Shown: one piece after another, positions 53,915-61,761 of the stretch
Numbering within the stretch: the stretch's first letter is position 1
Layout: each line of letters begins with the position of its first letter
Origin: Sunxiuqinia sp963677175
GTDB taxonomy: Bacteria; Bacteroidota; Bacteroidia; Bacteroidales; Prolixibacteraceae
Length of the DNA stretch: 64,000 nt
Direction: 5' to 3'
NCBI GenBank assembly: GCA_963677175.2
Contig: CAXXES010000001.1
Coordinates: 372,001 to 436,000, forward strand
Made by a program: the position numbers and the translations under genes
The notes under the pieces: generated by a model
What the model was told of the DNA's origin: nothing
The model's database searches: none
What the model saw: only the letters and a program-made list of their open reading frames with translations

Positions 53915-54535
53915 CTAAACAACAGGTTTTACTTTTCGAAAGAATAAGGCAAGAAGTGTCTGGTTGAAAATATCGGACTTAACTGACAATATATCACGAA
54001 GTTTAGCAATCGCCCGATGAATGAGGGCCCGTGAGGATTGGTAGTTTAGATTCATGATCATGGAAATTTCCTTGTAGTCGAGCCCCCGGGTAAATCGCAG
54101 ATAAATGGCTTCCTTTTGCCGTTCGGTCAGCGAATCGACCGCCTCCACCAGCTCTTTTTTTTGCCGTTCGGTTAGTTCAAATTCGGTATGGTCGAAGCTG
54201 TGCAAAAAAGTCAGATCAAATCCAGCGGATGATTCAGAGTCAACACTTTGCAGGCGATAGGATTTCTGGATTTCACGCACCAACTTCCGTTTCATCGCCT
54301 TAAAAAGATAGAGACGAATATTATCGGTGCCTGACAAGTTCTGTCGGTTTTTTAAGAGGGTACAAAAAATATCCTGAATAGCATCTTTAACCAGATCCCG
54401 GTCGGGAGTCATTTTACAACCATAATCGAACAAGGCGTTGGCATGTCGTAAGTAGATGAGTGACAACACTTGTTCGTTGCCATGAAGAAATTTGGACCAT
54501 AAGGTCTGATCATTTTCTTTCGAATAAACAGGCAT
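53915..54535 (-). CDS. ECF RNA polymerase sigma-70 factor (FecI/SigE-like)
   Basis: The 206 residues show sigma region 2 (LSLIYLRHANALFDYGCKMTPDRDLVKDAIQDIFCTLL) and region 4 (LTERQKEAIYLRFTRGLDYKEISMIMNLNYQSSRALIHRAIAKLRDIL). It belongs to the Bacteroidota ECF subgroup that pairs with FecR and SusC/D. It would drive transcription of the downstream transporter genes. A perfect -7 element is at 54555-54562, so its own gene looks housekeeping-transcribed. Confidence 0.93.
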   Translation of the reverse strand: MPVYSKENDQTLWSKFLHGNEQVLSLIYLRHANALFDYGCKMTPDRDLVKDAIQDIFCTLLKNRQNLSGTDNIRLYLFKAMKRKLVREIQKSYRLQSVDSESSAGFDLTFLHSFDHTEFELTERQKKELVEAVDSLTERQKEAIYLRFTRGLDYKEISMIMNLNYQSSRALIHRAIAKLRDILSVKSDIFNQTLLALFFRKVKPVV

Positions 54536-54554
54536 AGGTTTGGTTATTGTCGAT

Positions 54555-54562
54555 CAAAGGTA
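54555..54562 (-). promoter_or_regulatory. -7 element of the ECF sigma gene
   Basis: TACCTTTG on the minus strand matches TAnnTTTG exactly. The predicted start near 54549 gives a leader of about 14 nt. No well-spaced -33 was found. Confidence 0.5.
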
Positions 54563-54720
54563 ATACAAGTACAGCAAATAATCCACATTCATAAAAATGC
54601 TTTAGAAAAGGTCACTGCTATTTTCGTTCAGCAACTGCACAATCTTCACATTTCATTAACTTTTGATTAATCTATACAAATGAACTTTGCAACAACGAAT
54701 TTTCAATTCATGAAACAACC

Positions 54721-55560
54721 ATGAGAAAGCTCAAAGTCTCTGTGATTTCCGATGTTCATCTGGCCACACATGCCAGCAAAGCCAAAATATTACTGAAGTA
54801 TCTCAAGTCCATTCACCCGGAAACACTGGTTCTGAATGGGGACATCATTGACTCCTGGCGTTTTTCACGAAACTACTTCCCCAAACCACACTTAAAAGTG
54901 GTTCGCCATCTGATCAAAATGCTTGAGAAGGGCGTCAAAATCGTTTATATCACAGGTAACCATGACGAATTCCTGAGAAAATTTAACGGCAGTGAAATGG
55001 GGAACCTGAAAATTGTGAATCAACTTGTATTAGAGATAAACGGAAAAAAGACATGGATTTTCCATGGCGATATTTTCGATCACATCATTCACCAAGCCAA
55101 GTGGTTGGCAAAAATTGGAGCAGCCAGTTACGGATTGATCTCCCTGATCAATGGGGCCGTCAATCGCATTCTGCTACTTTTGGGATATCAGGAAGTACCA
55201 ATTTACAAAAACATCAAAAAGAAATTTCTGAAAGAAAAAACACCGCTTTCGCGGTTCGAACAAGCGGTCATTAAAGTTGCTGCCGAACGAAATTACCAAA
55301 CCGTTATTTGCGGGCACACCCATGTTCCGAAAGATAAAAAAACGACGACCGAGCACGGAGAGGTTCGCTACATTAACGGTGGTGATTGGGTAGAACATTT
55401 CACATCGACCGAATACGAGGACAATCAATGGAACCTGGTTTATTTCACTGACAGCGCAGACGATACTGCTGACGAACCCGACATGCCCAACGAGAAAGAA
55501 CTTTACAACTCGCTGTTCCAGGAGCTTGCGCTCTCCCATCTAATTTCACCTTCCAAATGA
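54721..55560 (+). CDS. LpxH-like UDP-2,3-diacylglucosamine diphosphatase family phosphoesterase
   Basis: This is a calcineurin-like metallophosphoesterase of 279 residues: ISDVHLA at the N terminus, NGDIIDSW, TGNHDEFLR, FHGDIFD and CGHTHVPKD supply the metal ligands. The arrangement matches the LpxH/YbbF-like group found in Bacteroidota, which cleaves UDP-2,3-diacylglucosamine in lipid A synthesis; the exact substrate here is inference. Its stop overlaps the start of the following glycosyltransferase gene (ATGA), so the two are translated together. A near -7 match (GAACTTTG, 54682-54689) precedes it. Confidence 0.82.
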   Translation: MRKLKVSVISDVHLATHASKAKILLKYLKSIHPETLVLNGDIIDSWRFSRNYFPKPHLKVVRHLIKMLEKGVKIVYITGNHDEFLRKFNGSEMGNLKIVNQLVLEINGKKTWIFHGDIFDHIIHQAKWLAKIGAASYGLISLINGAVNRILLLLGYQEVPIYKNIKKKFLKEKTPLSRFEQAVIKVAAERNYQTVICGHTHVPKDKKTTTEHGEVRYINGGDWVEHFTSTEYEDNQWNLVYFTDSADDTADEPDMPNEKELYNSLFQELALSHLISPSK

Positions 55561-56591
55561 AAATCCTTTATGCAATACAAGGCACCGGTAATGGGCACCT
55601 GGCCAGAGCCACTGAGCTGGTTCCAATTCTGAAAAAAATGGCTAAAACAGATGTGCTCGTCAGTGGCATACAAGGCGACATTCAACTTCCGTTTCAGGTT
55701 GACTACCAGCTTTACGGGTTGAGCTTTATCTTTGGAAAGAAAGGTGGGGTTAATCTGGCGGAAACCTTAAAAAGAGTGCGCCCCTTCCGCCTGCTGAAAG
55801 ACATCTACCGTTTGCCGGTGCAGCAGTACGATGTGGTTTTGTGCGATTTTGAGCCGGTAACTGCCTGGGCTTGCCGGCTGCGAAAGAAAAGCTGTATCGG
55901 AATCAGTCACCAAAATGCTGTTTTGCACCCTGACGCCCCACTGCCGGCAGAGCGTAATGGTCTTGGAAAATTTATTCTTAAAAATTACGCCCCGGCCACC
56001 AAAAAGTATGGGTTTCATTTCCGGGCATTGGACGAGTTTAATTTCACTCCGGTGATCCGGTCAACCATCCGTCAGGCCAAGGTCACCTCCCGCGAGCACT
56101 TCACGGTTTACCTTCCGGCATACAGTGATGAGCAAATTATTGAAGCGCTCGGTTCTTTCCCCGCCACTAAATGGGAGGTCTTTTCCAAACACTGCAAACA
56201 GGCTTACGAACAAGACAACATCAGCATTCTCCCTGTGTCCCTCGTCAATTTCACAAAATCGTTTACCTCCTGTAAAGGCATTTTATGTACTGCTGGCTTT
56301 GAAACGCCTGCAGAAGCCCTTTTTATGGGTAAAAAACTTTGTGTCATTCCGATGAAAAACCAATTTGAACAAGCCTGCAATGCCGCCTTTCTGGAAGCTA
56401 TGGGGATTTTGGTGTTGCCTGAGTTGAGAAACCAGCACCAGGAAATTCTATCGTGGCTGAGCGAGAAGCATCCCCAACAAATTGATTATCCGAACAAAAC
56501 AAAAGAGATTCTGGAAAAGATACTTTCCCTGCATCCGGCAACGAATGGCAACATCAAAACACAAAGACACCAAGGTGCGAAGAAGATCTGA
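55557..56591 (+). CDS. Glycosyltransferase-like protein (GT28/MJ1255-like)
   Basis: The 344 residues open with MKILYAIQGTGNGHLARATELVPIL, the glycine-rich acceptor loop of GT-B enzymes of the MurG/MJ1255 type, and carry a C-terminal donor site (LCTAGFETPAEALFMGKKLCVIPMKNQFEQACNAAFLEAMG). The last 20 residues (HPATNGNIKTQRHQGAKKI) look like read-through into unconserved sequence. The ATGA overlap with the phosphoesterase suggests a joint role in a lipid-linked or surface glycan. Donor and acceptor are unknown. Confidence 0.8.
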   Translation: MKILYAIQGTGNGHLARATELVPILKKMAKTDVLVSGIQGDIQLPFQVDYQLYGLSFIFGKKGGVNLAETLKRVRPFRLLKDIYRLPVQQYDVVLCDFEPVTAWACRLRKKSCIGISHQNAVLHPDAPLPAERNGLGKFILKNYAPATKKYGFHFRALDEFNFTPVIRSTIRQAKVTSREHFTVYLPAYSDEQIIEALGSFPATKWEVFSKHCKQAYEQDNISILPVSLVNFTKSFTSCKGILCTAGFETPAEALFMGKKLCVIPMKNQFEQACNAAFLEAMGILVLPELRNQHQEILSWLSEKHPQQIDYPNKTKEILEKILSLHPATNGNIKTQRHQGAKKI

Positions 56592-56661
56592 GGCAAAGAG
56601 AAGCATCGATTATCGGGTCTCCCAAATCCAGCCACCAATTTAAAAGAAGGAGAAACCATGA

Positions 56662-56669
56662 TATTTTTG
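56662..56669 (+). promoter_or_regulatory. -7 element before the SRPBCC-GyrI gene
   Basis: TATTTTTG matches TAnnTTTG exactly; the predicted start near 56676 gives a 30-nt leader. Confidence 0.5.
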
Positions 56670-56705
56670 TATCTTTTCTCACTGTAAAATGAAAAATCTT
56701 GTGAA

Positions 56706-57707
56706 ATGAAAAAATTCAAAAATTTCCTCGTTGGACTGCTTGTTGTCATCATTGCCATGTTGGTTATCGCCTTCTTTCTGCCCCGACAAGTTCATATTGA
56801 ACGAAAAGGCACCATCAATGCTCCAGCCAAAGTCATTTTTAATCAGGTCAACAATCTCCATACCTGGGACAAATGGGCTGTCTGGAACCAAATGGATCCG
56901 GACATGCAAGTGGAGTTTGAACATACCGGCATTGGAAAAGGCGCCGCTTACACCTGGGAAAGTGAAAACCCCCACCTTGGCTCGGGCAAATTAACCATTA
57001 CCAAATCGATTCCTTATGATTCCATTGCGACGGAAATGAATTTCATGGAAGACGGAATTTCAACCGGCTATTTCCTGTTTGAAGAAAAAAACGGACAGAC
57101 AGAAATTACCTGGGCATTTGACACTGATTTGGGAAATAATCCGGTTGCCCGGTGGATGGGATTGTTTTTCGAGTCGATGATTGGGCCTGATTTTGAAAAG
57201 GGTATTGAAAACTTAAAAGTCGTGGCTGAGATCATTGTGCAGGAAGGGCGCCCCATTGTTGAAATCGTGAAGCTTCCGGAATTCAAGTATATCAGCCTGC
57301 GCGAAGAGATTGAGCTCGAAGCGGTTTCAACAAAGATGGGGGAAATGTACAGCCAGCTGATCAATTTCATTGAACGGAATGATTTGACAATGACCGACAT
57401 GCCGTACTCCATTTACCACAAAATTGACGGCAACCGCATTGACCTGGAATTCGGCATCCCGATTGATTATGAGATTGAGCCGCAGGGACAGATCCTATAT
57501 GGAAAAATGGCGTCGAAAACCTATGCCGCAGCCGATCATATCGGGTCCTACGAATACCTGGACAAAACCCACAGTTTCATTCAGCGCTGGATTCCGGAAA
57601 ATGGCTTGACCCTGGATGGCAGCCCCATGGAAAAATACCAGACCGATCCGCAACAACAGCCTGATGAATCGAAATGGGTGACCGTGATTTACTATCCTGT
57701 CCGATAG
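56706..57707 (+). CDS. Membrane-anchored SRPBCC - GyrI-like (effector-binding) fusion protein
   Basis: The 333 residues have an N-terminal membrane anchor (FLVGLLVVIIAMLVIAFFL), then an SRPBCC/polyketide cyclase-like domain (about 30-170: IERKGTINAPAKVIFNQVNN, WDKWAVWNQMDPDMQ), then a GyrI-like/AraC effector-binding domain (about 185-333: KLPEFKYISLREEIEL, ending SKWVTVIYYPVR). Both folds bind small hydrophobic or cationic ligands. The fusion recurs in Bacteroidota but its role is not established. It is monocistronic, with its own promoter. Confidence 0.82.
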   Translation: MKKFKNFLVGLLVVIIAMLVIAFFLPRQVHIERKGTINAPAKVIFNQVNNLHTWDKWAVWNQMDPDMQVEFEHTGIGKGAAYTWESENPHLGSGKLTITKSIPYDSIATEMNFMEDGISTGYFLFEEKNGQTEITWAFDTDLGNNPVARWMGLFFESMIGPDFEKGIENLKVVAEIIVQEGRPIVEIVKLPEFKYISLREEIELEAVSTKMGEMYSQLINFIERNDLTMTDMPYSIYHKIDGNRIDLEFGIPIDYEIEPQGQILYGKMASKTYAAADHIGSYEYLDKTHSFIQRWIPENGLTLDGSPMEKYQTDPQQQPDESKWVTVIYYPVR

Positions 57708-57863
57708 CAGCTGATTTAAACCTAGTTACCGAAAGAGAGCCTTCGAATCAGGGTGGCTTGCCGACTTGTATTTATAATACAGAGAATAACTACTATTTCA
57801 AACCGCGAAGTTGTAAAGTTCCACAACGTCCTGAATGCGCCGGGGCTTTGATGAGCACCGGTT

Positions 57864-58385
57864 TTACGCAGACACTGCGATTTTAATCACCAACTTTTTC
57901 ACCGGTTTCGATTCTTCTATCAATATTCCCGGCCGGTGTAGATCTTCAGGAAAAAACAAAAAGAAACAACTTGGACTGGCTGTAAAATATTCTCCATCCT
58001 GATCGCCGAAAAAGATTAAATCCTTATTTTCATCATACGCCTGTGGTGAAATGGCATTGGCCAGCGGCAACTGCCCCATTTTTTCCTCACCATCAATCAT
58101 ATATTGTAAATCGATGTATTTCCGGTGAGCCTCCCATTTCGCTTCTTCCAGCCTTTTGGTCGAGTATTCCGACACCATGGCAAAAACCTGATCGCCAACT
58201 ATCGGATACTTTCCAACAGCCATCGATTTCAAATCACCTCTTAGAAAATCAAAAATCGCCTTCCACCATTCCGGATGGCTATGAAAATGTGTATAAAACT
58301 CAGCAATATCGATTGAAGCATGCGCCTTAATATCGTCTTTGGCTAACCAGCCACCTCGATGAAACCATACTTGTTCTTTACTCAT
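57864..58385 (-). CDS. YhcH/YjgK/YiaL family protein
   Basis: From the ATG at 58385 (MSKEQVWFHRGGWL) the protein has 173 residues. It is a cupin-fold member of the YhcH group; visible features are EAHRKYIDLQYMIDGEEKMG and the metal-site-like FFLFFPEDLHRPGI. Relatives are tied to sialic acid or sugar-acid catabolism, or to anomer handling, and some are annotated as beta-galactosidase beta subunits. No sugar-catabolic neighbours occur here. The AGGTCACGGACCT palindrome lies 14-26 nt upstream of the ATG and may be its operator. Confidence 0.82.
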   Translation of the reverse strand: MSKEQVWFHRGGWLAKDDIKAHASIDIAEFYTHFHSHPEWWKAIFDFLRGDLKSMAVGKYPIVGDQVFAMVSEYSTKRLEEAKWEAHRKYIDLQYMIDGEEKMGQLPLANAISPQAYDENKDLIFFGDQDGEYFTASPSCFFLFFPEDLHRPGILIEESKPVKKLVIKIAVSA

Positions 58386-58398
58386 TCCTTTCAATTTA

Positions 58399-58411
58399 AG
58401 GTCACGGACCT
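58399..58411. repeat. Palindromic element AGGTCACGGACCT, copy 2
   Basis: The 13-mer is identical to 19149-19161, and similarity extends on both sides. It sits in the leader or core-promoter region of the YhcH gene, so a repressor site is plausible, although the shared flanks also suggest a small mobile or dispersed repeat. Confidence 0.6.
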
Positions 58412-58614
58412 GTTATATATTTTTGACCATTTTTATTTAACAACACTACAGACTTGAAATTGTAAACTAAACAATCGCAGAATTTAATCCATTTGAAGAA
58501 TCTGCTTTATCGGTGTAAAGGTAGAAAAAAGTATGCATTTATGCCTACAAAGCGGACAGTCAATCTATGTTAAGTAATTGTGATCATCTAAGTTAAGAAA
58601 TTATAAAATAGTCC

Positions 58615-58622
58615 TAATTTTG
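58615..58622 (+). promoter_or_regulatory. -7 element for the 163-residue membrane protein gene
   Basis: TAATTTTG matches TAnnTTTG exactly and predicts a start near 58629 and a 56-nt leader. A second one-mismatch candidate (CAACTTTG, 58646-58653) lies closer to the ATG. Confidence 0.45.
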
Positions 58623-58684
58623 AATCGCTTACCAGAACAATTTCACAACTTTGCAGTTGTAACTCATAATAACAATGTTCAAAA

Positions 58685-59176
58685 ATGGATTTTTTCGGTA
58701 TCGTTAAATTAATTCACGTTTTTCTTCTGGCAACTGTAAAGTACTCGGTTACTTTCCCTTATGCGTTGCTTATTGGTCTCAATGAGACCCAGGCAATTAT
58801 TGCCGTGACGGTAGGTGGAATCTGCGGTTTTTTCTTTTTCTACTACCTGAGTTCAGCGCTGCTCCGCTTGTTGAAACGTCGAAAAACGAAATTCATAGCG
58901 TTCCTCAATACACACTTCAATATTGACCTGAACCCGTTTTTACAAAAATGGAAGCCCAATTTCTCTGGATCGATGGACAAGAAACGCTTGTTTGTAAAAT
59001 TTCGCAACCGATATGGCTTTATTGGAATTATCATTGCCACGCCTGTACTTTTGAGCATTCCGATTGGTGCTTTTCTGCTGAATCGTTACTATTCAAGAAA
59101 GAAATACGTTTTTGCCTACATGATTCTTTCCATTCTAGGCTGGTCGTTGCTATTCTCGGCCATTGTTATTATTTAA
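58685..59176 (+). CDS. Small membrane protein, possibly of the small multidrug-export (COG2426-like) type
   Basis: The 163 residues have about four hydrophobic segments: KLIHVFLLATVKYSVTFPYALLIG, IIAVTVGGICGFFFFYYL, GFIGIIIATPVLLSIPIGAFLL and FAYMILSILGWSLLFSAIVII. A basic middle loop (KRRKTKFIAFLN) separates them. The pattern GIIIATPVLLSIPIG resembles the small multidrug-export or SNARE-associated-like families, but the match is weak. Function is unassigned. Confidence 0.65.
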   Translation: MDFFGIVKLIHVFLLATVKYSVTFPYALLIGLNETQAIIAVTVGGICGFFFFYYLSSALLRLLKRRKTKFIAFLNTHFNIDLNPFLQKWKPNFSGSMDKKRLFVKFRNRYGFIGIIIATPVLLSIPIGAFLLNRYYSRKKYVFAYMILSILGWSLLFSAIVII

Positions 59177-59220
59177 TGCAACTTTCTCGCCTGGTCATTT
59201 CCTACTATTTCACAAAGCCT

Positions 59221-59228
59221 TATCTTTG
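59221..59228 (+). promoter_or_regulatory. -7 element for the 59243 gene
   Basis: TATCTTTG matches TAnnTTTG exactly. The predicted start near 59235 leaves an 8- to 17-nt leader depending on the start codon used. Confidence 0.45.
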
Positions 59229-59242
59229 GTTATTCTTATTGA

Positions 59243-59773
59243 ATGACATTGATGAAACGAGCAGATTTTTATGCCCTTTTAGACGCCTGGGAGAACATCT
59301 ATCTACTGACTGATTACCTGGTTGAATACCCCCAAGAAATTGGATATTTAACTGATATTGGACTACATGAGTCAAAAAAAGAAAGCTGGCGTGCTCTGTG
59401 GATCATTGATAAAGTTCACGAAAAGAACCCGGAGCTGATCCGCCCATATATTCCCCAATTTATTGAAGCGCTACCGCTTATTTCGAATGAAAGCAAGCTC
59501 CGTCACCTGCTGAAACTAATCAGCCTAAATCCGATCCCCGAAAATCAACTGGGCACGCTTTGGGATTACGGACTAAACGAATTCACCAATGCTGCGCGAC
59601 CGATCGCCATCCGCGTGAATGCCATGCAATTGCTATTCGAAGTCTCAGAAACTATCCCTGACCTGAAACCCGAGCTTATTCAGCTGATTGAACACGAGAT
59701 TGAGTTTCATGGTTCTGCGGGAATCAAATCGCGTGGGAAAAAGCTGCTAGGAAAGCTTTCTCTGGCAAAGTAA
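59243..59773 (+). CDS. Hypothetical helical (HEAT-like) protein
   Basis: The protein has 176 residues, or 173 if the ATG at 59252 (MKRADFYALLDAW) is used. It appears all-helical, with paired helices such as WRALWIIDKVHEKNPELIRPYIPQFIEAL and IRVNAMQLLFEVSETIPDLKPELIQLI that fit ARM/HEAT-type repeats. There is no signal peptide or catalytic motif. Such short HEAT-like proteins are common in Bacteroidota without assigned roles. The nearest downstream gene is tRNA-Gln. Confidence 0.7.
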   Translation: MTLMKRADFYALLDAWENIYLLTDYLVEYPQEIGYLTDIGLHESKKESWRALWIIDKVHEKNPELIRPYIPQFIEALPLISNESKLRHLLKLISLNPIPENQLGTLWDYGLNEFTNAARPIAIRVNAMQLLFEVSETIPDLKPELIQLIEHEIEFHGSAGIKSRGKKLLGKLSLAK

Positions 59774-59879
59774 GACAGTGGCAAGGGATTACGAAGTGCC
59801 CTTAAAAAAGCCTTCCGGTTGGACTTTTAAAAAGCTCGATTTTTTTCATTGAAAAAGGCTTGGGATTTGATTTTTTTTA

Positions 59880-59887
59880 TATTTTTG
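59880..59887 (+). promoter_or_regulatory. -7 element of tRNA-Gln
   Basis: TATTTTTG matches TAnnTTTG exactly, with TTG at 59860-59862 after a 17-bp spacer. It lies 30 nt before the mature tRNA 5' end. Confidence 0.55.
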
Positions 59888-59917
59888 CAGCGTCTTTAAA
59901 GAAAAGACAACAATGAT

Positions 59918-59990
59918 TGACCCGTGGTGTAACTGGCAACACGTCTGGTTTTGGTCCAGAAGAGTCCAGGTTCGAGCCCTGGCGGGTCAA
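59918..59990 (+). tRNA. tRNA-Gln (anticodon TTG)
   Basis: This is a 73-nt cloverleaf. The acceptor arms TGACCCG (59918-59924) and CGGGTCA (59983-59989) pair fully, with A59990 as discriminator. The anticodon stem TCTGG/CCAGA encloses the loop TTTTGGT with anticodon TTG, and the T arm is CCAGG-TTCGAGC-CCTGG. CCA is not encoded. It has its own promoter and an intrinsic terminator at 60013-60049. Confidence 0.95.
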
Positions 59991-60012
59991 CAAATAAAAT
60001 ACAAACGATAAC

Positions 60013-60049
60013 AAAAGCACTTAGAACACTGGTTTTTAAGTGCTTTTTT
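60013..60049 (+). terminator. Intrinsic terminator of tRNA-Gln
   Basis: AAAAGCACTTA (60013-60023) pairs perfectly with TAAGTGCTTTT (60037-60047) around a 13-nt loop, and the T-run continues to 60049. Confidence 0.85.
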
Positions 60050-60204
60050 ATTTGCCCGCACTTCATTAAAATTCATATTTGGTTGAAAAAACAGGAACTA
60101 CCGGATTCCCCTGGGATTGGGGTTGATTTTGCCCCCAACTTCCTGGACAAAATGGAAAAAGTGGTGGTTTAATAAAACACGACGTTAAGATTCCCCTTCC
60201 CAAT

Positions 60205-60933
60205 CTATTCGTCCTCGGTTTCTCCGGAGCCTGGGCGCGACCGGCCCCGTTTAGCAGAGGCGTTGGCCTCTCTAATGTATTCGTTGATCTCGTTAACAGC
60301 CCCCTGTATACCATCAGGGGCGTTTGTGGCACGCAAGGCTGCCAAGGCGCCGCATACCAGTTCGAGCGACGACTTAAGCTGGCCCAGGGCCCTATCATCG
60401 GGCACCGTGGTATCAACCGTCCGTTTGGCGCTGCGCTGCTGGCTTGTCAATACAAAATTCTGGTTATCGGCCTGAAGTTCCTGCATCCATTCCACCGCGT
60501 TGACGGTTGCCAGATGGGTCTGCTCTTCCGGCCCCGACAGGTCATCGATCAAACTATGAATTGCTATTGTTTCATCTCCATCAGCTAAACGAGCCAGCTC
60601 AAAGCCGTTCTTCTCAAAAATGGGCCACAAGCTTTCGCAAGCCGTACGGTAATCTTCATTTTCGCGCCGCAAGCCGGCATGAATATGGTCGCGTAACGAA
60701 AGATAACTGTTGTCGCGTTTTTTGTCCGCGGCACGGACTTTTTTAGTCATCGGCTGTTTGGTACTGCTGCCAACCGACTTCAAAGCAATATCCATACTGC
60801 CCTGTAGGTTTGCCATTATGGGGATAACCATTGGGTGATCGGGAAATTTAGCCACTAAATAAAGATGGATCTTTCCGGCCAGGGCGGTCAAGTTGGCCAA
60901 CGTAAAGTACGAATAAAGAATTTTAAGCATCAT
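60205..60933 (-). CDS. DUF6261-like family protein
   Basis: The 242-residue, mostly helical protein has no signal peptide. The N-terminal part has hydrophobic helices (ANLTALAGKIHLYLVAK), the middle a conserved-looking KKRDNSYLSLRDHIHAGLRREN, and the C terminus a low-complexity RSRPGSGETEDE tail. It resembles the Bacteroidota-restricted DUF6261 family, whose role is unknown. Its upstream region holds an eight-unit ~41-bp tandem repeat array, starting about 127 bp before the ATG. Confidence 0.65.
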   Translation of the reverse strand: MMLKILYSYFTLANLTALAGKIHLYLVAKFPDHPMVIPIMANLQGSMDIALKSVGSSTKQPMTKKVRAADKKRDNSYLSLRDHIHAGLRRENEDYRTACESLWPIFEKNGFELARLADGDETIAIHSLIDDLSGPEEQTHLATVNAVEWMQELQADNQNFVLTSQQRSAKRTVDTTVPDDRALGQLKSSLELVCGALAALRATNAPDGIQGAVNEINEYIREANASAKRGRSRPGSGETEDE

Positions 60934-61059
60934 TTCATTCGATTTAAAGATTAGTAAAACTTTTCGACCTGCAATTTACAACACATCAAATAATTATGCA
61001 ACAGTTCTCTTTAAATAGACGCACCCCATAAACGCATTCGTCATTGTAATTTGCTCTTT

Positions 61060-61386
61060 TGCGGCCACGGAAAACCATGCTGAAAAATTGATTTTCATTT
61101 CGCGCCAGCGGGAAACGGATTCAGAATTTTTTTTCTCCTTCGCGCCAGCGGAAACTCATGCCAGCAATTTTATTTCCGTTTCGCGCCAGCGGGAAATGAT
61201 TTCGAACATTTTTTTTCATTTCGCGTTAGCGGGAAATAGTCTTGGAAAATTCATTTCTTCTTCACGCCAGCGGGAGGCGGTTCTGGAAAATTTATTTTCA
61301 TTTTGCGCCAGCAGAAAATAATTCTGGAAAACTTATTTTGGTTTCGCGCCAGCGGGAACTGGTACCGAAATACCATTTTTTATTCC
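61060..61386. repeat. Eight-unit tandem array of ~41-bp hairpin repeats
   Basis: Units start at 61060, 61101, 61141, 61182, 61222, 61263, 61304 and 61345. Each opens with a CGCGCCAGCGGGAAA-type core and continues with a less conserved AT-rich half (TTCTGGAAAATTTATTTTCA-like). With the preceding TTT, the core is an imperfect palindrome (TTTCgCGC/GCGgGAAA) that can fold into a short hairpin. The first unit is the most degenerate. Units differ by scattered substitutions, so the array is not freshly expanded. Confidence 0.85.
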
Positions 61387-61455
61387 ATTGACATGGAGAT
61401 TCGTCTTTAAAAACCGTCCAGACGTCCGTGTAAAAAGAAACGGCCAAAGTGCTTA

Positions 61456-61486
61456 TTGATCCGAAGGCTCCAAGCCATCGGATCAA
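61456..61486. repeat. Strong inverted repeat
   Basis: TTGATCCGA (61456-61464) pairs perfectly with TCGGATCAA (61478-61486), and GGCT/AGCC pair within the loop. There is no T-run. It lies 70 bp past the 41-bp array and belongs to no gene. Confidence 0.6.
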
Positions 61487-61589
61487 GTTCATTCATATCT
61501 GTTGATTTTATTTCGAACTTGAAAATAGGAAAATCGGGGGAATTGCAATAAGGCAAGAAAGAGAAAATAAGTTGAAGGACATTCTTAGA

Positions 61590-61761
61590 TTAGACAAATT
61601 TTCGCTGGCGGACGGAGCACTCACTTATCACCGTTAGCATTCCTTCAAATCTTATTTTTCCAACATCGAATAATTCCAGTAGCTTTGATATCAAATCCTG
61701 CTGATCTTATAATTTCGACACTCGCTAAAGGGAAATTTTCATTTGCTAGCAATTTTATCAT
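61590..61761 (-). pseudogene. Internally deleted DUF5615 PIN-like toxin remnant
   Basis: The ATG at 61761 overlaps the DUF433 stop (ATGA), exactly where a DUF5615 toxin would start. The first frame reads MIKLLANENFPLASVEIIRS then AGFDIKATGI, a typical DUF5615 N terminus with the acidic N-E-N site, and stops at 61645. In a shifted frame the sequence continues LFDVGKIRFEGMLTVISECS then VRQRKFV and stops at 61590, which resembles the family's C-terminal end. The roughly 60 central residues carrying the FDRDYG-type motif are missing, so the toxin is dead by deletion plus frameshift. Confidence 0.7.

Larger units (their letters stand above)
60934..61589. other. 656-bp non-coding region with tandem repeats and a hairpin
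   Basis: It contains the 41-bp tandem array (61060-61386) and a perfect hairpin (61456-61486). Frames that open across the array change phase between units because the period is 40-41 bp, so no protein is supported. Between 61490 and 61589 nothing is recognised. Confidence 0.6.

Noticed and set aside
61088..61321. 77-codon frame across the 41-bp array as a repeat protein
   Set aside because: The 40-41-bp period shifts reading frame each unit, so no repeated peptide is encoded.
61060..61386. CRISPR array
   Set aside because: The conserved core is only about 15 bp, the intervening stretches are similar to one another rather than unique spacers, and no cas genes are nearby.
61598..61613. An additional copy of the CGCCAGCGAAA repeat core in reverse orientation
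   Set aside because: It falls in the C-terminal coding remnant of the DUF5615 gene (RQRKF), and the match is short enough to be coincidental.
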